A stretch of DNA of 39,234 nt from an uncultured Acidobacteriota bacterium (GTDB lineage Bacteria > Acidobacteriota > UBA6911 > CAINFC01): assembly GCA_903847975.1 (NCBI GenBank), contig CAINFC010000061.1:1-39234 (forward strand). The letters run 5' to 3'. Below, in pieces: positions 24,922 to 33,603 of the stretch; positions within the stretch are counted from its first letter, which is position 1, and each line of letters opens with the position of its first letter. The translations under genes and the position numbers were made by a program. The notes beneath the pieces are model-generated. The model did not search any database and was not told where the DNA came from. It saw only the letters and a list, made by a program, of their open reading frames with translations.

Positions 24922-26004
24922 TTAAATTATCTCCAGGTCGGCGGCCAGGGCGCCGGCTTCCTTGATTGCCTGGAAAATGGCTACGATATCCCGCGGAGTG
25001 GCTCCAATGGTGCTCAAGGCGCGAATGACATCATCCACCTCGGCTCCTTCTTTCAGCTGAATCGCCTTCCCCACGGACTCTTTGACCGTGGTGGTCTCCG
25101 AGGGGACTACCTGCGTTTCCCCGACCCGCGACAGTTCGGGAGGTTGCGATACCTGCAGTTCCGTCTGTATCTGGACGGTCAAATTGCCGTGAATGATCGA
25201 AACTGCCGACAATTTGACATCCCGGCCCATCACCACGGTACCGGTGCGCTCATTCAGCACCACCCGAGCACGGGCATCGGTTTGCAGCTTCAGGTTTTCG
25301 ATCTCGGAAATGAAGGAAACCAGGCTCGCCTTCTGGTCGGGCGGCACGGAGATTTGCACCGTCCTGCTGTCCAGCGCCTGGGCGATGGAACCCTTGTATT
25401 TCGTATTGATGGAATCCATTACGTGTCGGGCGGTGGTGAAATCTTCCTGCCGAAGCACGTAAGTCAGAGTGCCCTGGCCGGCAATGAGAGTGGGAGGCTC
25501 TCTTTCGATCAGGGCTCCTTGGGCAATCCGTCCGACGGTGGGATGATTGCTCTGCACCCGGCTCATACCTCCCGCCGTAAATCCGGCAATGGCCAATGCC
25601 CCCTGGGCAACGGCATAAACCTGGTTGTCCGCGCCGTGCAGGGCGGTCATCAGCAGCACCCCGCCCTGCAGGCTTTGGGCATCTCCGACGGAGGAAACGG
25701 TCACATCCAGGGCGGAACCGGTTCTGGAAAAAGGAGGCAGGTTGGCAGTGACCATGACGGCGGCAATATTATTCACTTTAATGGCGGTAGGATTGATGGT
25801 AACCCCTTGCCGCTGAAGGAGGTTGGCCAGGGTCTGGGTGGTAAAAATGGTCTGCCGGCGGTCCCCGGTGCCGTTGAGGCCGACAACCAGTCCATATCCG
25901 ATGAGCGGATTGCTGCGCACCCCCTGCAGGGAGGCGATGTCCTTGATGCGGGCATCTGCGGCCCAGAGCGATGAGGATAACAGCAGCCATCCCGCCATCC
26001 TCAT
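24922..26004 (-). CDS. flgI: Flagellar P-ring protein (FlgI)
   Basis: FlgI forms the periplasmic P-ring around the rod. From the preferred start it has 360 residues, with a Sec signal peptide (MRMAGWLLLSSSLWAADA) followed by RIKDIASLQGVRSNPLIGYG and LVVGLNGTGDRRQTIFTTQT, the family N-terminus. The C-terminus (EVDDVIRALSTIGATPRDIV, then AIFQAIKEAGALAADLEII) is also typical. ATG 26004 has AGGAAAAGGG upstream. Two earlier in-frame ATGs (26031, 26061) would add 9 or 19 basic residues and lack good ribosome sites, so the start is probable but not certain. Confidence 0.95.
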   Translation of the reverse strand: MRMAGWLLLSSSLWAADARIKDIASLQGVRSNPLIGYGLVVGLNGTGDRRQTIFTTQTLANLLQRQGVTINPTAIKVNNIAAVMVTANLPPFSRTGSALDVTVSSVGDAQSLQGGVLLMTALHGADNQVYAVAQGALAIAGFTAGGMSRVQSNHPTVGRIAQGALIEREPPTLIAGQGTLTYVLRQEDFTTARHVMDSINTKYKGSIAQALDSRTVQISVPPDQKASLVSFISEIENLKLQTDARARVVLNERTGTVVMGRDVKLSAVSIIHGNLTVQIQTELQVSQPPELSRVGETQVVPSETTTVKESVGKAIQLKEGAEVDDVIRALSTIGATPRDIVAIFQAIKEAGALAADLEII

Positions 26005-26125
26005 GACGACCCTTTTCCTGCGTGAATCCATGGAAATCTTCGGTTTCATAGTTTTGCTCATTCGCTGCGATTTTTATCTAGCAATTCCCGATCCAAAAGC
26101 AAATCCGCGGCGAAGGAATTGCCGG

Positions 26126-26824
26126 TTAAAAGGGAAGCAGCCCCAGCAGAAGCCGATACAGCCAGCCGGGCTTCTGGTGGCTCGACACGATTCCTTTCCC
26201 CTGCAGCCTCACATCGAGGAAGGCAACGGCTGCCGAGGGTACCGTGTTGTTCGCCTGGACGTCGAGCGGGCGGATCACTCCGGTAAGCGTGACCGTTTGA
26301 TTTTCATTGTTGATCCGGATGTTTCGGGTGGTTTCCACGACCATGTTCCCGTTGGGGAGAACTTCCCTGACCACGGCGGAGAGCGTGGTGGTCAGCGTGG
26401 ACTGCCGGGTGGTATTCCCTTGCCCGCTGAAATTGGAAGCCCCGGTCGCTTCCATCAGGCTCGGCAGTTCTTTCACCTTGGCGCCGAAGAAACTGGGAAT
26501 CTGGACAGACTGGTCGGAAGCCCGCTGACCGGTGGTTGTAGCGGTGTCCGCGGCGTTGGTGCTTTCCGACACCACAATGGTGACCACATCCCCTTTCATG
26601 CGCGCCTTGGGATCGGAAACCGAATAGGTGGCGGCATCGTTCCAGATCGAACCGGGAGACTGGCTCCCCTGACTATTTTCCGTTCGGGCGGCTTTCAGGT
26701 ATTCCTCCAGAGGCGTGGCCATCCCGGATTTGGGCTTTTTTTCCGCCGCCTGCAGTCCCGCTCCGGATAAACCCAAAAGAAGGATCCATAAGACGGACTG
26801 TCTGATTGCGATTTTGGGGCACAT
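26126..26824 (-). CDS. flgH: Flagellar L-ring protein (FlgH)
   Basis: FlgH forms the outer-membrane L-ring. The 232-residue protein shows SPGSIWNDAATYSVSDPKAR, MKGDVVTIVVSESTNAADTA, LSAVVREVLPNGNMVVETTR, INNENQTVTLTGVIRPLDVQ and a C-terminal VAFLDVRLQGKGIVSSHQKP, all family regions. Classic FlgH is a lipoprotein. Here the signal region (LWILLLGLSGAGLQAAEKKP) lacks a lipobox cysteine and looks cleavable by signal peptidase I. ATG 26824 has AGGAAAAC just upstream. It lies between flgA and flgI. Confidence 0.95.
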   Translation of the reverse strand: MCPKIAIRQSVLWILLLGLSGAGLQAAEKKPKSGMATPLEEYLKAARTENSQGSQSPGSIWNDAATYSVSDPKARMKGDVVTIVVSESTNAADTATTTGQRASDQSVQIPSFFGAKVKELPSLMEATGASNFSGQGNTTRQSTLTTTLSAVVREVLPNGNMVVETTRNIRINNENQTVTLTGVIRPLDVQANNTVPSAAVAFLDVRLQGKGIVSSHQKPGWLYRLLLGLLPF

Positions 26825-26849
26825 ATGTTTTCCTGCCTTGAAGCGATTC

Positions 26850-27824
26850 TTATAAAAGGATTTCGACTTTCTGCCGGCCCACCACCCGTCCGATCATGTT
26901 CTTTTTCGTGCCGGCCTGGATCAGGCGGATCTTTTGTCCGGAAACGCCGGGCTGGTCCGCAAGCGCGGTAGTCTGCACGTGAAAGCCTTTCCCCCGGACG
27001 GTCACCTCCACCAGGTCGCCCTTGGCGATGAGCTGCTCCGGGAGGAGGGCGGAGTTGCGGATCAGCTCTCCGGCCGCTACGGGCAGCCGGAGTTTCATTC
27101 CCGCCAGCGGCTTGGGGTCCAGGGCCAGGTCAAGGGGAAACCCTTCGTGCTCCTGCCGGTTCCATTCGATGTCCTGATCCTGGAGAAGGCTTCCTGCCGG
27201 CAAATCCCGCCGGGCCACCGGAGCCCGTCCTTCCCATTTCATTTCCACGCGCACGGGGATCGAGCGGTATTTCTTCCCCTCCCGGAAAAGGCCGATGGTC
27301 AGCATGTTATCCGGCTTGCCGTGCTGGTGCTCGAAGTCCGGCTGAAAAGCGGTTCCGCTGGCCGGGACCAGGACCCTTCCCGGAACGGTTACTTTCAGGG
27401 TTCGCAGCTGGAATTTTGGCGCCGGGAAGTCCCGGGCCAAGGCCAGCCGGATGCTGTCGGCGATCCATTCCGGGTTCAGCGGAACCGTCAGGGCCCGCAC
27501 CCGCACCCGGTCCGCTCCCTGAATGGGAATGGCAGGGCCATCCGGTACGCTGCTTTTGACAAGCGCCCGGCGAACATCCGCCGCCGTAATAAACCGGTCG
27601 ATATCGCCGCTGGGCGACAATCCTAAAACTACGGCGGATAAGGCGTCGGTTCCTGGATGAGATCCCTCCAGGTCGGCAATGTCGCCCAGCCGGATCTGGT
27701 GGCCGGATACCCGGGCTTCGGCCCGCAACAGGATCCGGGCTTCTCCCCGTGCCGGCTCCAGCGGCAGGAGAAGTGCCAGCAGCAGGAGAGGATACCATGG
27801 GCGATATCGATTAACGTACCACAT
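26850..27824 (-). CDS. flgA: Flagellar P-ring assembly chaperone (FlgA)
   Basis: FlgA is a periplasmic chaperone for P-ring assembly. The 324-residue protein has a signal peptide (YPLLLLALLLPLEPARGEA), an N-terminal region of about 150 residues, and a C-terminal SAF-type domain (VARRDLPAGSLLQDQDIEWN, AAGELIRNSALLPEQLIAKG, GFHVQTTALADQPGVSGQKI, ending NMIGRVVGRQKVEILL). It is longer than E. coli FlgA (219), similar to long FlgA forms in other phyla. Its ATG lies inside flgG, a 14-base overlap, suggesting translational coupling. Confidence 0.92.
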   Translation of the reverse strand: MWYVNRYRPWYPLLLLALLLPLEPARGEARILLRAEARVSGHQIRLGDIADLEGSHPGTDALSAVVLGLSPSGDIDRFITAADVRRALVKSSVPDGPAIPIQGADRVRVRALTVPLNPEWIADSIRLALARDFPAPKFQLRTLKVTVPGRVLVPASGTAFQPDFEHQHGKPDNMLTIGLFREGKKYRSIPVRVEMKWEGRAPVARRDLPAGSLLQDQDIEWNRQEHEGFPLDLALDPKPLAGMKLRLPVAAGELIRNSALLPEQLIAKGDLVEVTVRGKGFHVQTTALADQPGVSGQKIRLIQAGTKKNMIGRVVGRQKVEILL

Positions 27825-28599
27825 TGTTAACTTGAGATACCATTTCGTCGGCGGTTCGCAGCACTTTGGAGCTGGCTTCGTAAGCCCTTTGGCTGACGAT
27901 CATATTCACCATTTCCTCCACTATGTTGACATTGGACTGCTCGAGGTAGGACTGCAGCAGGGAGCCGCGGCCCTCTTCGCCCGGCTTGCCGACAATCGGA
28001 TCCCCCGAGGAGTCCGTCGGCAGAAAAAGGTTTTTCCCGATGGAGTTCAGTCCGGCCGGGTTCTGGAAAATGGCCACCTCCAGGTTTCCGACCTGCTGGG
28101 CGCTGGTCTGGTTGGGCTGAGTCACGGAGACGGTCCCGTCGGGGCTGATGGTGATGCTCAGGGCGTCGGTCGGAATGGTGACCTGGGGCTCTGTCGGATT
28201 TCCGTCAGAGGTGACAATATTTCCCTCGCGGTCCAGATGAAAGGATCCTGCCCGCGTATAGGCCACTTCGCCGCTCGGCAGCTTGATGGGGAAGAAGCCC
28301 GCGCCCTGGACTACGATGTCCAGGGGATTGCCCGTCTGGGCATAGTCGCCCTGCAGGAAGATGGTTTCCGCCGCGGAGGCGCGGGTTCCCAGCCCGATCT
28401 GCATGCCGACGGGGTACTGCGTCTGGGTGGAGGCGGCGGTCCCCGCCGGGAGGAGGTTCTGGTAGAGCAGATCCTCGAAAAGCCCGCGCCGCTTCTTGTA
28501 GCCGGCGGTGTTCACATTGGCGATATTGTTGGAAATAATCTCGATGTTGGTCTGCTGCGCTTCCATTCCGGTTGCGGCAGTATACAGAGCACGGATCAT
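27811..28599 (-). CDS. flgG: Flagellar distal rod protein (FlgG)
   Basis: FlgG forms the distal rod. The 262-residue protein, the usual length (260), starts MIRALYTAATGMEAQQTNIE and continues with the rod/hook motif ISNNIANVNTAGYKKRRGLF. The C-terminus NVNIVEEMVNMIVSQRAYEA, then SSKVLRTADEMVSQVNNVV, is characteristic of FlgG. Internal sequence GNPLDIVVQGAGFFPIKLPS is the conserved core. It lies 35 bases downstream of flgF. Confidence 0.97.
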   Translation of the reverse strand: MIRALYTAATGMEAQQTNIEIISNNIANVNTAGYKKRRGLFEDLLYQNLLPAGTAASTQTQYPVGMQIGLGTRASAAETIFLQGDYAQTGNPLDIVVQGAGFFPIKLPSGEVAYTRAGSFHLDREGNIVTSDGNPTEPQVTIPTDALSITISPDGTVSVTQPNQTSAQQVGNLEVAIFQNPAGLNSIGKNLFLPTDSSGDPIVGKPGEEGRGSLLQSYLEQSNVNIVEEMVNMIVSQRAYEASSKVLRTADEMVSQVNNVVR

Positions 28600-28634
28600 A
28601 GGTTCTCCTTATGGTTCGGGCCGGCGGCGCAGGG

Positions 28635-29375
28635 CTACCGGCCTGTCTGATCGATCAGTCGCAAGGTCATCTCGTTCATGGAAAGCTGAATCGCTTTTTG
28701 CATGGCTTCAAACTGGCGGCGGGCGTCGAGCATTTCCGTCATCAGGCGCATGGTATTGACGTTGGAAGCCTCCAGCGCCCCCTGCTTCAGGTTGGGAGCG
28801 GAGGGCGCAATCTCGGGTTCGGTGTCGTCGGCCAGGGCATAGCGGCTGTTGCCCTCTTTGGCCAGTTTGGTCCGGTCGGAGAAATCCACCAGCTTCAGCC
28901 GGTCGATCTCCAGGCCGTCGACACTGACGTGACCGGCTTCGTCGATGTGAACCTGGCCGGGGGGGAGAGTGATGGCTCCATTTTCCCCCAGGACGGGATT
29001 CCCGTCGGCGGACTGAAGTTGTCCGGCGGCGTTGACCTGAAAGTTGCCCTGGCGGGTGTAGCGCCTTCCCTGGGCGGTCTGAACGACAAAGAAGCCGTCT
29101 CCTCCCATGGCCACATTCAGCGGATTGCCCGTTTCCAGGATGGAGCCGGTGGTGAAATCGGTCACCTCGCGCTGTCGGGTTACCGGGATCCCGGTGATTT
29201 CATTGACCTGGTCCGCTTCCGGAATGCCTTTGGTGCTGTACTGGATGATTTCCTCGAACAGCCGGTCTCCCTTGTAAGCTACGGTATTGGCGTTGGCCAG
29301 ATTGTTGGCCAGAACCGTGAGCTGGGAGAAGCGTGCCGCGACGGCAGAGTAATTTTGATAAAGCAGCGGATTCAT
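28635..29375 (-). CDS. flgF: Flagellar proximal rod protein (FlgF)
   Basis: FlgF is a proximal rod protein. From ATG 29375 it has 246 residues (E. coli 251): MNPLLYQNYSAVAARFSQLT, VLANNLANANTVAYKGDRLF, core GNPLNVAMGGDGFFVVQTAQ and C-terminus SNVNTMRLMTEMLDARRQFE followed by AMQKAIQLSMNEMTLRLID. GGAAAGGAAA lies before the ATG, fixing the start over longer frames. It is the first gene of the cluster, directly behind the sigma-54 promoter. A short 5' leader of about 15 bases is expected. Confidence 0.95.
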   Translation of the reverse strand: MNPLLYQNYSAVAARFSQLTVLANNLANANTVAYKGDRLFEEIIQYSTKGIPEADQVNEITGIPVTRQREVTDFTTGSILETGNPLNVAMGGDGFFVVQTAQGRRYTRQGNFQVNAAGQLQSADGNPVLGENGAITLPPGQVHIDEAGHVSVDGLEIDRLKLVDFSDRTKLAKEGNSRYALADDTEPEIAPSAPNLKQGALEASNVNTMRLMTEMLDARRQFEAMQKAIQLSMNEMTLRLIDQTGR

Positions 29376-29723
29376 ATTTTTTCCTTTCCACCCGATTCTT
29401 AAGCACCCGCCGTGCCAAGCGTCCGCGCCGCGGGTCGTCCCGTGGTGCACAGACACAAGTCCCCTCAGGGACGGCAAGATTGTAGCCGGGCAACTGATTG
29501 CCGGGTTGGTGTCGGGCACAGGGCAGGCCCCAGCGGGACGGCAGGACAAAATGGAATATTTGTTATGAGATTGTCTTCCGTGGCCCGTACGCCCCGGGAG
29601 GCGGCTTCGGGACCGCCCGCACCAACCGGATTGGGACCGGTTTTGCGGGGCCGGGTTTTGCCGCACGGCCGGAAAAACTTTCCGGGTCGCCATTCTTTTC
29701 CTGGAATAACTCGTGCGTATCTA
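29376..29723. other. Divergent regulatory region between flgF and rpsU
   Basis: This gap of about 350 bases separates the minus-strand flagellar cluster from rpsU. It contains the sigma-54 promoter near its left end and leads into the rpsU promoter on the right. No gene is supported. The middle part may carry binding sites for a sigma-54 activator, but I see no clear palindrome. Confidence 0.5.
29401..29418 (-). promoter_or_regulatory. Sigma-54 (RpoN) promoter for the flgF operon
   Basis: On the minus strand the sequence TTGGCACGGCGGGTGCTT has the -24 GG and -12 GC elements exactly ten bases apart and matches the consensus TGGCACG-N4-TTGCW at all but one core position. It lies 26 bases upstream of the flgF ATG. 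Confidence 0.8.
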
Positions 29724-29752
29724 TTGACAGTTGCCCGAGTTCGCTGTATTGT
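29724..29752 (+). promoter_or_regulatory. Sigma-70 promoter for rpsU
   Basis: A perfect TTGACA at 29724-29729, a 17-base spacer and TATTGT at 29747-29752 (four of six) form a good housekeeping promoter about 30 bases before the rpsU ribosome site. Confidence 0.75.
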
Positions 29753-29789
29753 AAACGCCTTATTCAGGAAAAGATAGGAGGTGTATTCG

Positions 29790-29990
29790 TTGGCAGAAGT
29801 AGTTCTTCAGGATGGAGAAAGCTTGGAAAGCGCATTGCGTCGCTTCAAGCGCAAGGTGCAGCAGGAAGACATTATCAAGGATGTTAAAAAGCACGCATTC
29901 TATATGAAGCCGGGCGAAAAAAAGCGCATCAAACAGGCTCTGGCCCGCAAGCGGCTGCGTAAAAAAATGTATTATCAGTCCCTGCACTGA
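29790..29990 (+). CDS. rpsU: 30S ribosomal protein S21
   Basis: S21 is a small basic protein of the 30S platform. From the TTG start the protein has 66 residues: MAEVVLQDGESLESALRRFK, RKVQQEDIIKDVKKHAFYMK and PGEKKRIKQALARKRLRKKM. This is the full family pattern. TTG 29790 is chosen because AGGAGG lies eight bases upstream and because it yields the standard start. A GTG at 29781 overlaps the ribosome site and is unlikely. It has its own promoter and terminator. Confidence 0.96.
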   Translation: MAEVVLQDGESLESALRRFKRKVQQEDIIKDVKKHAFYMKPGEKKRIKQALARKRLRKKMYYQSLH

Positions 29991-30058
29991 AGAAAGATCC
30001 GCACCGGTTATCCCGCGCTGCGGAAAGCCCACACCTTCTCCTGTTATTACCGAATCGC

Positions 30059-30112
30059 ATCGCTATCGCCTCTCTCCCTCTCGGGTGAACGGCGATAGCG
30101 ATTTTTATTTTC
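30059..30112 (+). terminator. Intrinsic terminator after rpsU
   Basis: A perfect 12-bp stem, ATCGCTATCGCC (30059-30070) with GGCGATAGCGAT (30091-30102), 20-base loop, is followed by TTTTTATTTT. It lies 70 bases after rpsU and ends only ten bases before the next start codon. Confidence 0.85.
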
Positions 30113-30122
30113 CGAGACAGCC

Positions 30123-31484
30123 ATGACTCTTGCCGTTCCTGAGATCATCCGCAAGAAGCGGGACGGAGAAAAGCTCTCCTGCGAAGAGATTCAATCCCTG
30201 ATTCGCCATTACCTGGGGGGCGAAATTCCGGACTACCAGATGTCGGCCTTGCTGATGGCCATCTTTTTTCGAGGCATGGATGCAGAGGAGACAGGAACGC
30301 TGACCCGTTCGATGATGAGCTCCGGCGAAGTCCTGTCCTTCGCGCACCTTCCGGAAGCCAAGGTCGACAAGCACAGCACCGGGGGCGTGGGAGACAAGAC
30401 GTCTCTGATCCTCTCCCCGGCGGTTGCCGCCTGCGGCCTGCGCATTCCCATGATTTCCGGACGCGGGCTGGGCTTTACCGGGGGAACGCTGGATAAGCTG
30501 GAGTCGATTCCCGGCTTTCGGGTCCGGCTGGAGCCGGCCGAAGTCCAGCGGCTGGTGGAGCAGGAAGGATTTGCCCTGGTGGGGCAGTCCGACAATCTCG
30601 TGCCGGCAGACCGGCGGTTATACGCGCTTCGCGATGTGACCGCCACCGTGGAGAGCATTCCCCTGATCGTGGCCAGCATTATGAGCAAGAAGCTGGCGGA
30701 AGGGATCGACGCTCTGGTTCTCGATGTCAAAACGGGCCTGGGCGCTTTCATGAAAACGCCGGAGCGGGCCCGGGCTCTGGCGGCCGCCCTGGTGGATACC
30801 GGCTGGAAGATGGGCAAGCGGATGGCGGCGCTGATCACCGCCATGGACCAGCCTCTGGGCCTCAAGGTGGGTAACGCCCTGGAGGTGGAAGAGGTATTGG
30901 AGGTTCTGGGCGGAGGCGGCCCCCCGGACCTTTGCGAGCTGTGCCGGGTGCTGGCCGCCTACATGCTCTGGATGGGGAATGCGGTCGACTCCCTGCCGGC
31001 GGGAATGGAGCGCTACGACCAGGTCATTGCCAACGGTCAGGCTTTGGCAAAATTCCGAAGCCTGGTGGCCGCCCAGGGAGGGGACCCGCGGGTCATCGAC
31101 CGTCCGCAGCTCCTGCCTCAGGCCGGGCAGTCGGAGAGCGTGGTCAGCCCTGGCTCCGGATATCTTTCTGTTCTTCATGCCGGAAAGATCGGTTGGGCGG
31201 CGGTGCTGCTGGGTGCCGGGCGGATGACCGTGCAGTCGGCGATCGATCCTGCCGCCGGAATCGTGTTTTTCAAAAAAATCGGAGATCCGGTGGAAAAGGG
31301 GGAGAGGATATGCGAGCTGCGTTTCCACCCCGGTGCTTCCCTGGAAGAAGCACGGAACCTGGTGCGGGATGCCGTCTGCATTTCGCCCGAGCCGGTCGAA
31401 AAAACCCCTCTGATTCTGGATACCATCGTGGGGGATTTTCTCTTCCCGTCCGTCCGAGAAAATGCCGGAATCACAGGAAGATAA
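30123..31484 (+). CDS. Pyrimidine-nucleoside (thymidine) phosphorylase
   Basis: This 453-residue enzyme splits thymidine or uridine with phosphate into base and (deoxy)ribose-1-phosphate for salvage. Family features are EIIRKKRDGEKLSCEEIQSL, MSALLMAIFFRGMDAEETGT, KHSTGGVGDKTSLILSPAVA (phosphate site), SGRGLGFTGGTLDKLESIPG (the phosphorylase signature), DVTATVESIPLIVASIMSKK and LDVKTGLGAFMKT. The C-terminal barrel-sandwich domain ends GDFLFPSVRENAG. The length fits Pdp/DeoA. It could be DeoA (thymidine) or Pdp (both substrates). The start is ATG 30123, with only a weak ribosome site directly after the rpsU terminator. It is the only recognisable gene before a 600-base gap. Confidence 0.95.
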   Translation: MTLAVPEIIRKKRDGEKLSCEEIQSLIRHYLGGEIPDYQMSALLMAIFFRGMDAEETGTLTRSMMSSGEVLSFAHLPEAKVDKHSTGGVGDKTSLILSPAVAACGLRIPMISGRGLGFTGGTLDKLESIPGFRVRLEPAEVQRLVEQEGFALVGQSDNLVPADRRLYALRDVTATVESIPLIVASIMSKKLAEGIDALVLDVKTGLGAFMKTPERARALAAALVDTGWKMGKRMAALITAMDQPLGLKVGNALEVEEVLEVLGGGGPPDLCELCRVLAAYMLWMGNAVDSLPAGMERYDQVIANGQALAKFRSLVAAQGGDPRVIDRPQLLPQAGQSESVVSPGSGYLSVLHAGKIGWAAVLLGAGRMTVQSAIDPAAGIVFFKKIGDPVEKGERICELRFHPGASLEEARNLVRDAVCISPEPVEKTPLILDTIVGDFLFPSVRENAGITGR

Positions 31485-32097
31485 GGAAGGACGGGAAGAA
31501 AAGCGAAAGGGCCTGTTGCCAGGAGATTGTGCATCACCTGGCTGCCAATGATCCTCCAGAGACAAAAGGCGGTAATACCCATACTACCACCCCGATGAAT
31601 GGAAGGGGTTCCTTCGCGGACAGGCGCTCGTACTTTGTGCTTTATGGCAATAGGGTGCATTGATCCAGGGTGGGACGGTGCAGGTTTGAGCTTGGGTGGT
31701 CGGGCCGCTATCCAGAATCCTTGACGGTTCCTTGAAAAACGTCAATTCGCGCGTTCTGATCCAAGAACTCGCGGGCCCAGAGAGGGGTAGCGATGGCTAA
31801 ACCATTCGTCCGGGAAATCCGGGATACCCAGGAACCTCCCAAATAGCCCACAGGCTGTTTGCCCTTATTTTTTGAGCGGTTACGATCTGGCTGGGATAAT
31901 TCTGCCATGGTTGCCCAGTATGAAAAGTCTTTTCCTGGGCCAGCGATATCAACGAGTTGTCTGCGGACAAAATCAGATTAAAACGGGGCATTTTCATCCT
32001 TCGGAAACCCTTTGGTTTCCATGAACTCTCCGGCATCCTCCAGGAGGCCTGGAATACAAAGGACCAGGTAACCAGCGCCAAGGAAGCCTCGGCACGA
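31485..32097. other. Intergenic region with possible gene relics
   Basis: About 610 bases separate the phosphorylase gene from the convergent GHL10 gene. No frame looks intact. A short plus-strand stretch at about 31957-32067 reads GIFILRKPFGFHELSGILQE, which resembles the end of a response-regulator receiver domain (KPF followed by a helix). It has no start or domain body, so it may be a decayed fragment or chance. No RNA gene is recognised. Confidence 0.4.
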
Positions 32098-33603
32098 TCA
32101 GAGCTTCACAATAATCGGGCGGGTTGGCTTGCTTTCGTTGTGCAAACGGTCCAGCGCCGAAATCCGGATTTCGTATCTTTGGGGAAACCTGGAGGAATCG
32201 GCCGGCAGGGGAAAGCGGAGCTCCCTTGTAATCGCCAGGATTTGCTCCGGATTCTCGGGATCGAATTTCTTTCCGACCGGATTCCGATAGACGATGAACC
32301 GTACGGCTTTGTCCGTTTCCTTTTTCGACTTGCCGGCCTCCCAGAATAAGGTGTTGCCCTTTTGGCGGAAGTTTTTAGGTGGGTGCGGCGCCCGGTGGTC
32401 GATCCAGGGCATCGCCGGGATTAAGGCAGGGAATCGGTAAAGCTTTTTCCGCAGGTCCGTGTCGAATCCGAGCAAATCGCGATCGAAGTGACTGCTGCTG
32501 AAGAAAGCGCTTCCTTGCACCTTAAGCAGACGGCGCGTTAACTCGACCTGCTGCGTAAGCTGGTCGGGGTCTTTCCAAGCCGGCACCGTGGCATTGCCAT
32601 CCAGCCGGTAAAGGGCATGGCCGATGTACAGGCTTCTTCCAAATGCATTGGCTGCCCACCAGCGGATGAGTTTCGAAAAATCGGCCAGGGGGTGTCCGAT
32701 CTGCCAGTAAATCTGCGGCAGGCAGTAATCGATCCAGCCCTTCCGGAGCCACTTCAGAACATCGGCGTAAAGGTGGTCGTAATTGGTCACGCCGGCCCTG
32801 GTGTCCGAGCCCAGCCGATCCTTGTCCTGGTTTCGCCAAACGCCGAATGGACTGATTCCGAATTTGACCCAGGCCTTGGTTTTCTTGATTTTTTCCGAGA
32901 GCGAATGGATCAGTTCATCGATGTTGCTGCGCCGCCAGTCCGCTTTGCGGGAGGCGGGAAGCCCGCGTTTGAAGCGCCGCCAGGAGGCCTCATCCGGAAA
33001 ATCCTCTTTCGTCGGGTAGGGGTAAAAATAATCATCGAAATGGATGGCATCCACGTCATAGCGGCTGACAATATCTACGACCACCCGGGAAATAAACTCG
33101 CGAACCGGAGGCCAGCCCGGATCGAAATACAGTTTCCCTCCATAACGGACCATCCATTCGGGATTTTTGTGGACCACATGGGTTCCCGATAGGGTCTCCT
33201 CGGCGTTCTGGGAAATGCGGAAGGGGTTGATCCAGGCATGCAGCTCCATATTCCGTTTATGGCACTCTTCGATCCAGAACTGCAGAGGATCAAAGGCCGG
33301 CTGCGGAGCTTTCCCCTGTGTGCCGGACAAATAACGTGACCAGGGTTCCAGCGTCGAAGGGTAAAAGGCGTCGGCTGCCGGGCGAACCTGCAGGATGATG
33401 GCGTTCATGCCGTTTCTGGCGTGCAGATCGAGCAGCTGTTGGGTTTCTTTTTTCAGCTGCTCCGAAGATAGGCCCGGCCGGGACGGCCAGTCGATGTTGT
33501 TGACGGTAGCCACCCAGACTCCACGAAACTCGCGCTTGGGTGCAACCTGCCCAAAGGAGCTTCCTGCCAGGAGCAGAAAAATTAAAAATTGAGATTTCTT
33601 CAT
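32098..33603 (-). CDS. Secreted glycoside hydrolase-like protein (GHL10 / DUF187) with FN3 domain
   Basis: This 501-residue secreted protein has a signal peptide (MKKSQFLIFLLLAGSSFGQ) and a GHL10 (PF02638-type) TIM-barrel domain: FRGVWVATVNNIDWPSRPGL, MNAIILQVRPAADAFYPS, ELHAWINPFRISQN, VDIVSRYDVDAIHFDDYFYP and KFGISPFGVWRNQDKDR. A C-terminal fibronectin type III-like domain (about 415-501) ends RISALDRLHNESKPTRPIIV. GHL10 proteins are thought to act on glycans or cell-wall material and catalysis in the family is little characterised. ATG 33603 has GGGAAGGA upstream. It is divergent from the beta-helix gene and belongs to the secreted carbohydrate island. Confidence 0.9.
   Translation of the reverse strand: MKKSQFLIFLLLAGSSFGQVAPKREFRGVWVATVNNIDWPSRPGLSSEQLKKETQQLLDLHARNGMNAIILQVRPAADAFYPSTLEPWSRYLSGTQGKAPQPAFDPLQFWIEECHKRNMELHAWINPFRISQNAEETLSGTHVVHKNPEWMVRYGGKLYFDPGWPPVREFISRVVVDIVSRYDVDAIHFDDYFYPYPTKEDFPDEASWRRFKRGLPASRKADWRRSNIDELIHSLSEKIKKTKAWVKFGISPFGVWRNQDKDRLGSDTRAGVTNYDHLYADVLKWLRKGWIDYCLPQIYWQIGHPLADFSKLIRWWAANAFGRSLYIGHALYRLDGNATVPAWKDPDQLTQQVELTRRLLKVQGSAFFSSSHFDRDLLGFDTDLRKKLYRFPALIPAMPWIDHRAPHPPKNFRQKGNTLFWEAGKSKKETDKAVRFIVYRNPVGKKFDPENPEQILAITRELRFPLPADSSRFPQRYEIRISALDRLHNESKPTRPIIVKL

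Noticed and set aside
31708-32081. Short minus-strand frames in the 31.5-32.1 kb gap
   Set aside because: Biased, low-complexity sequence with no family, no ribosome site and no coupling to a neighbour.
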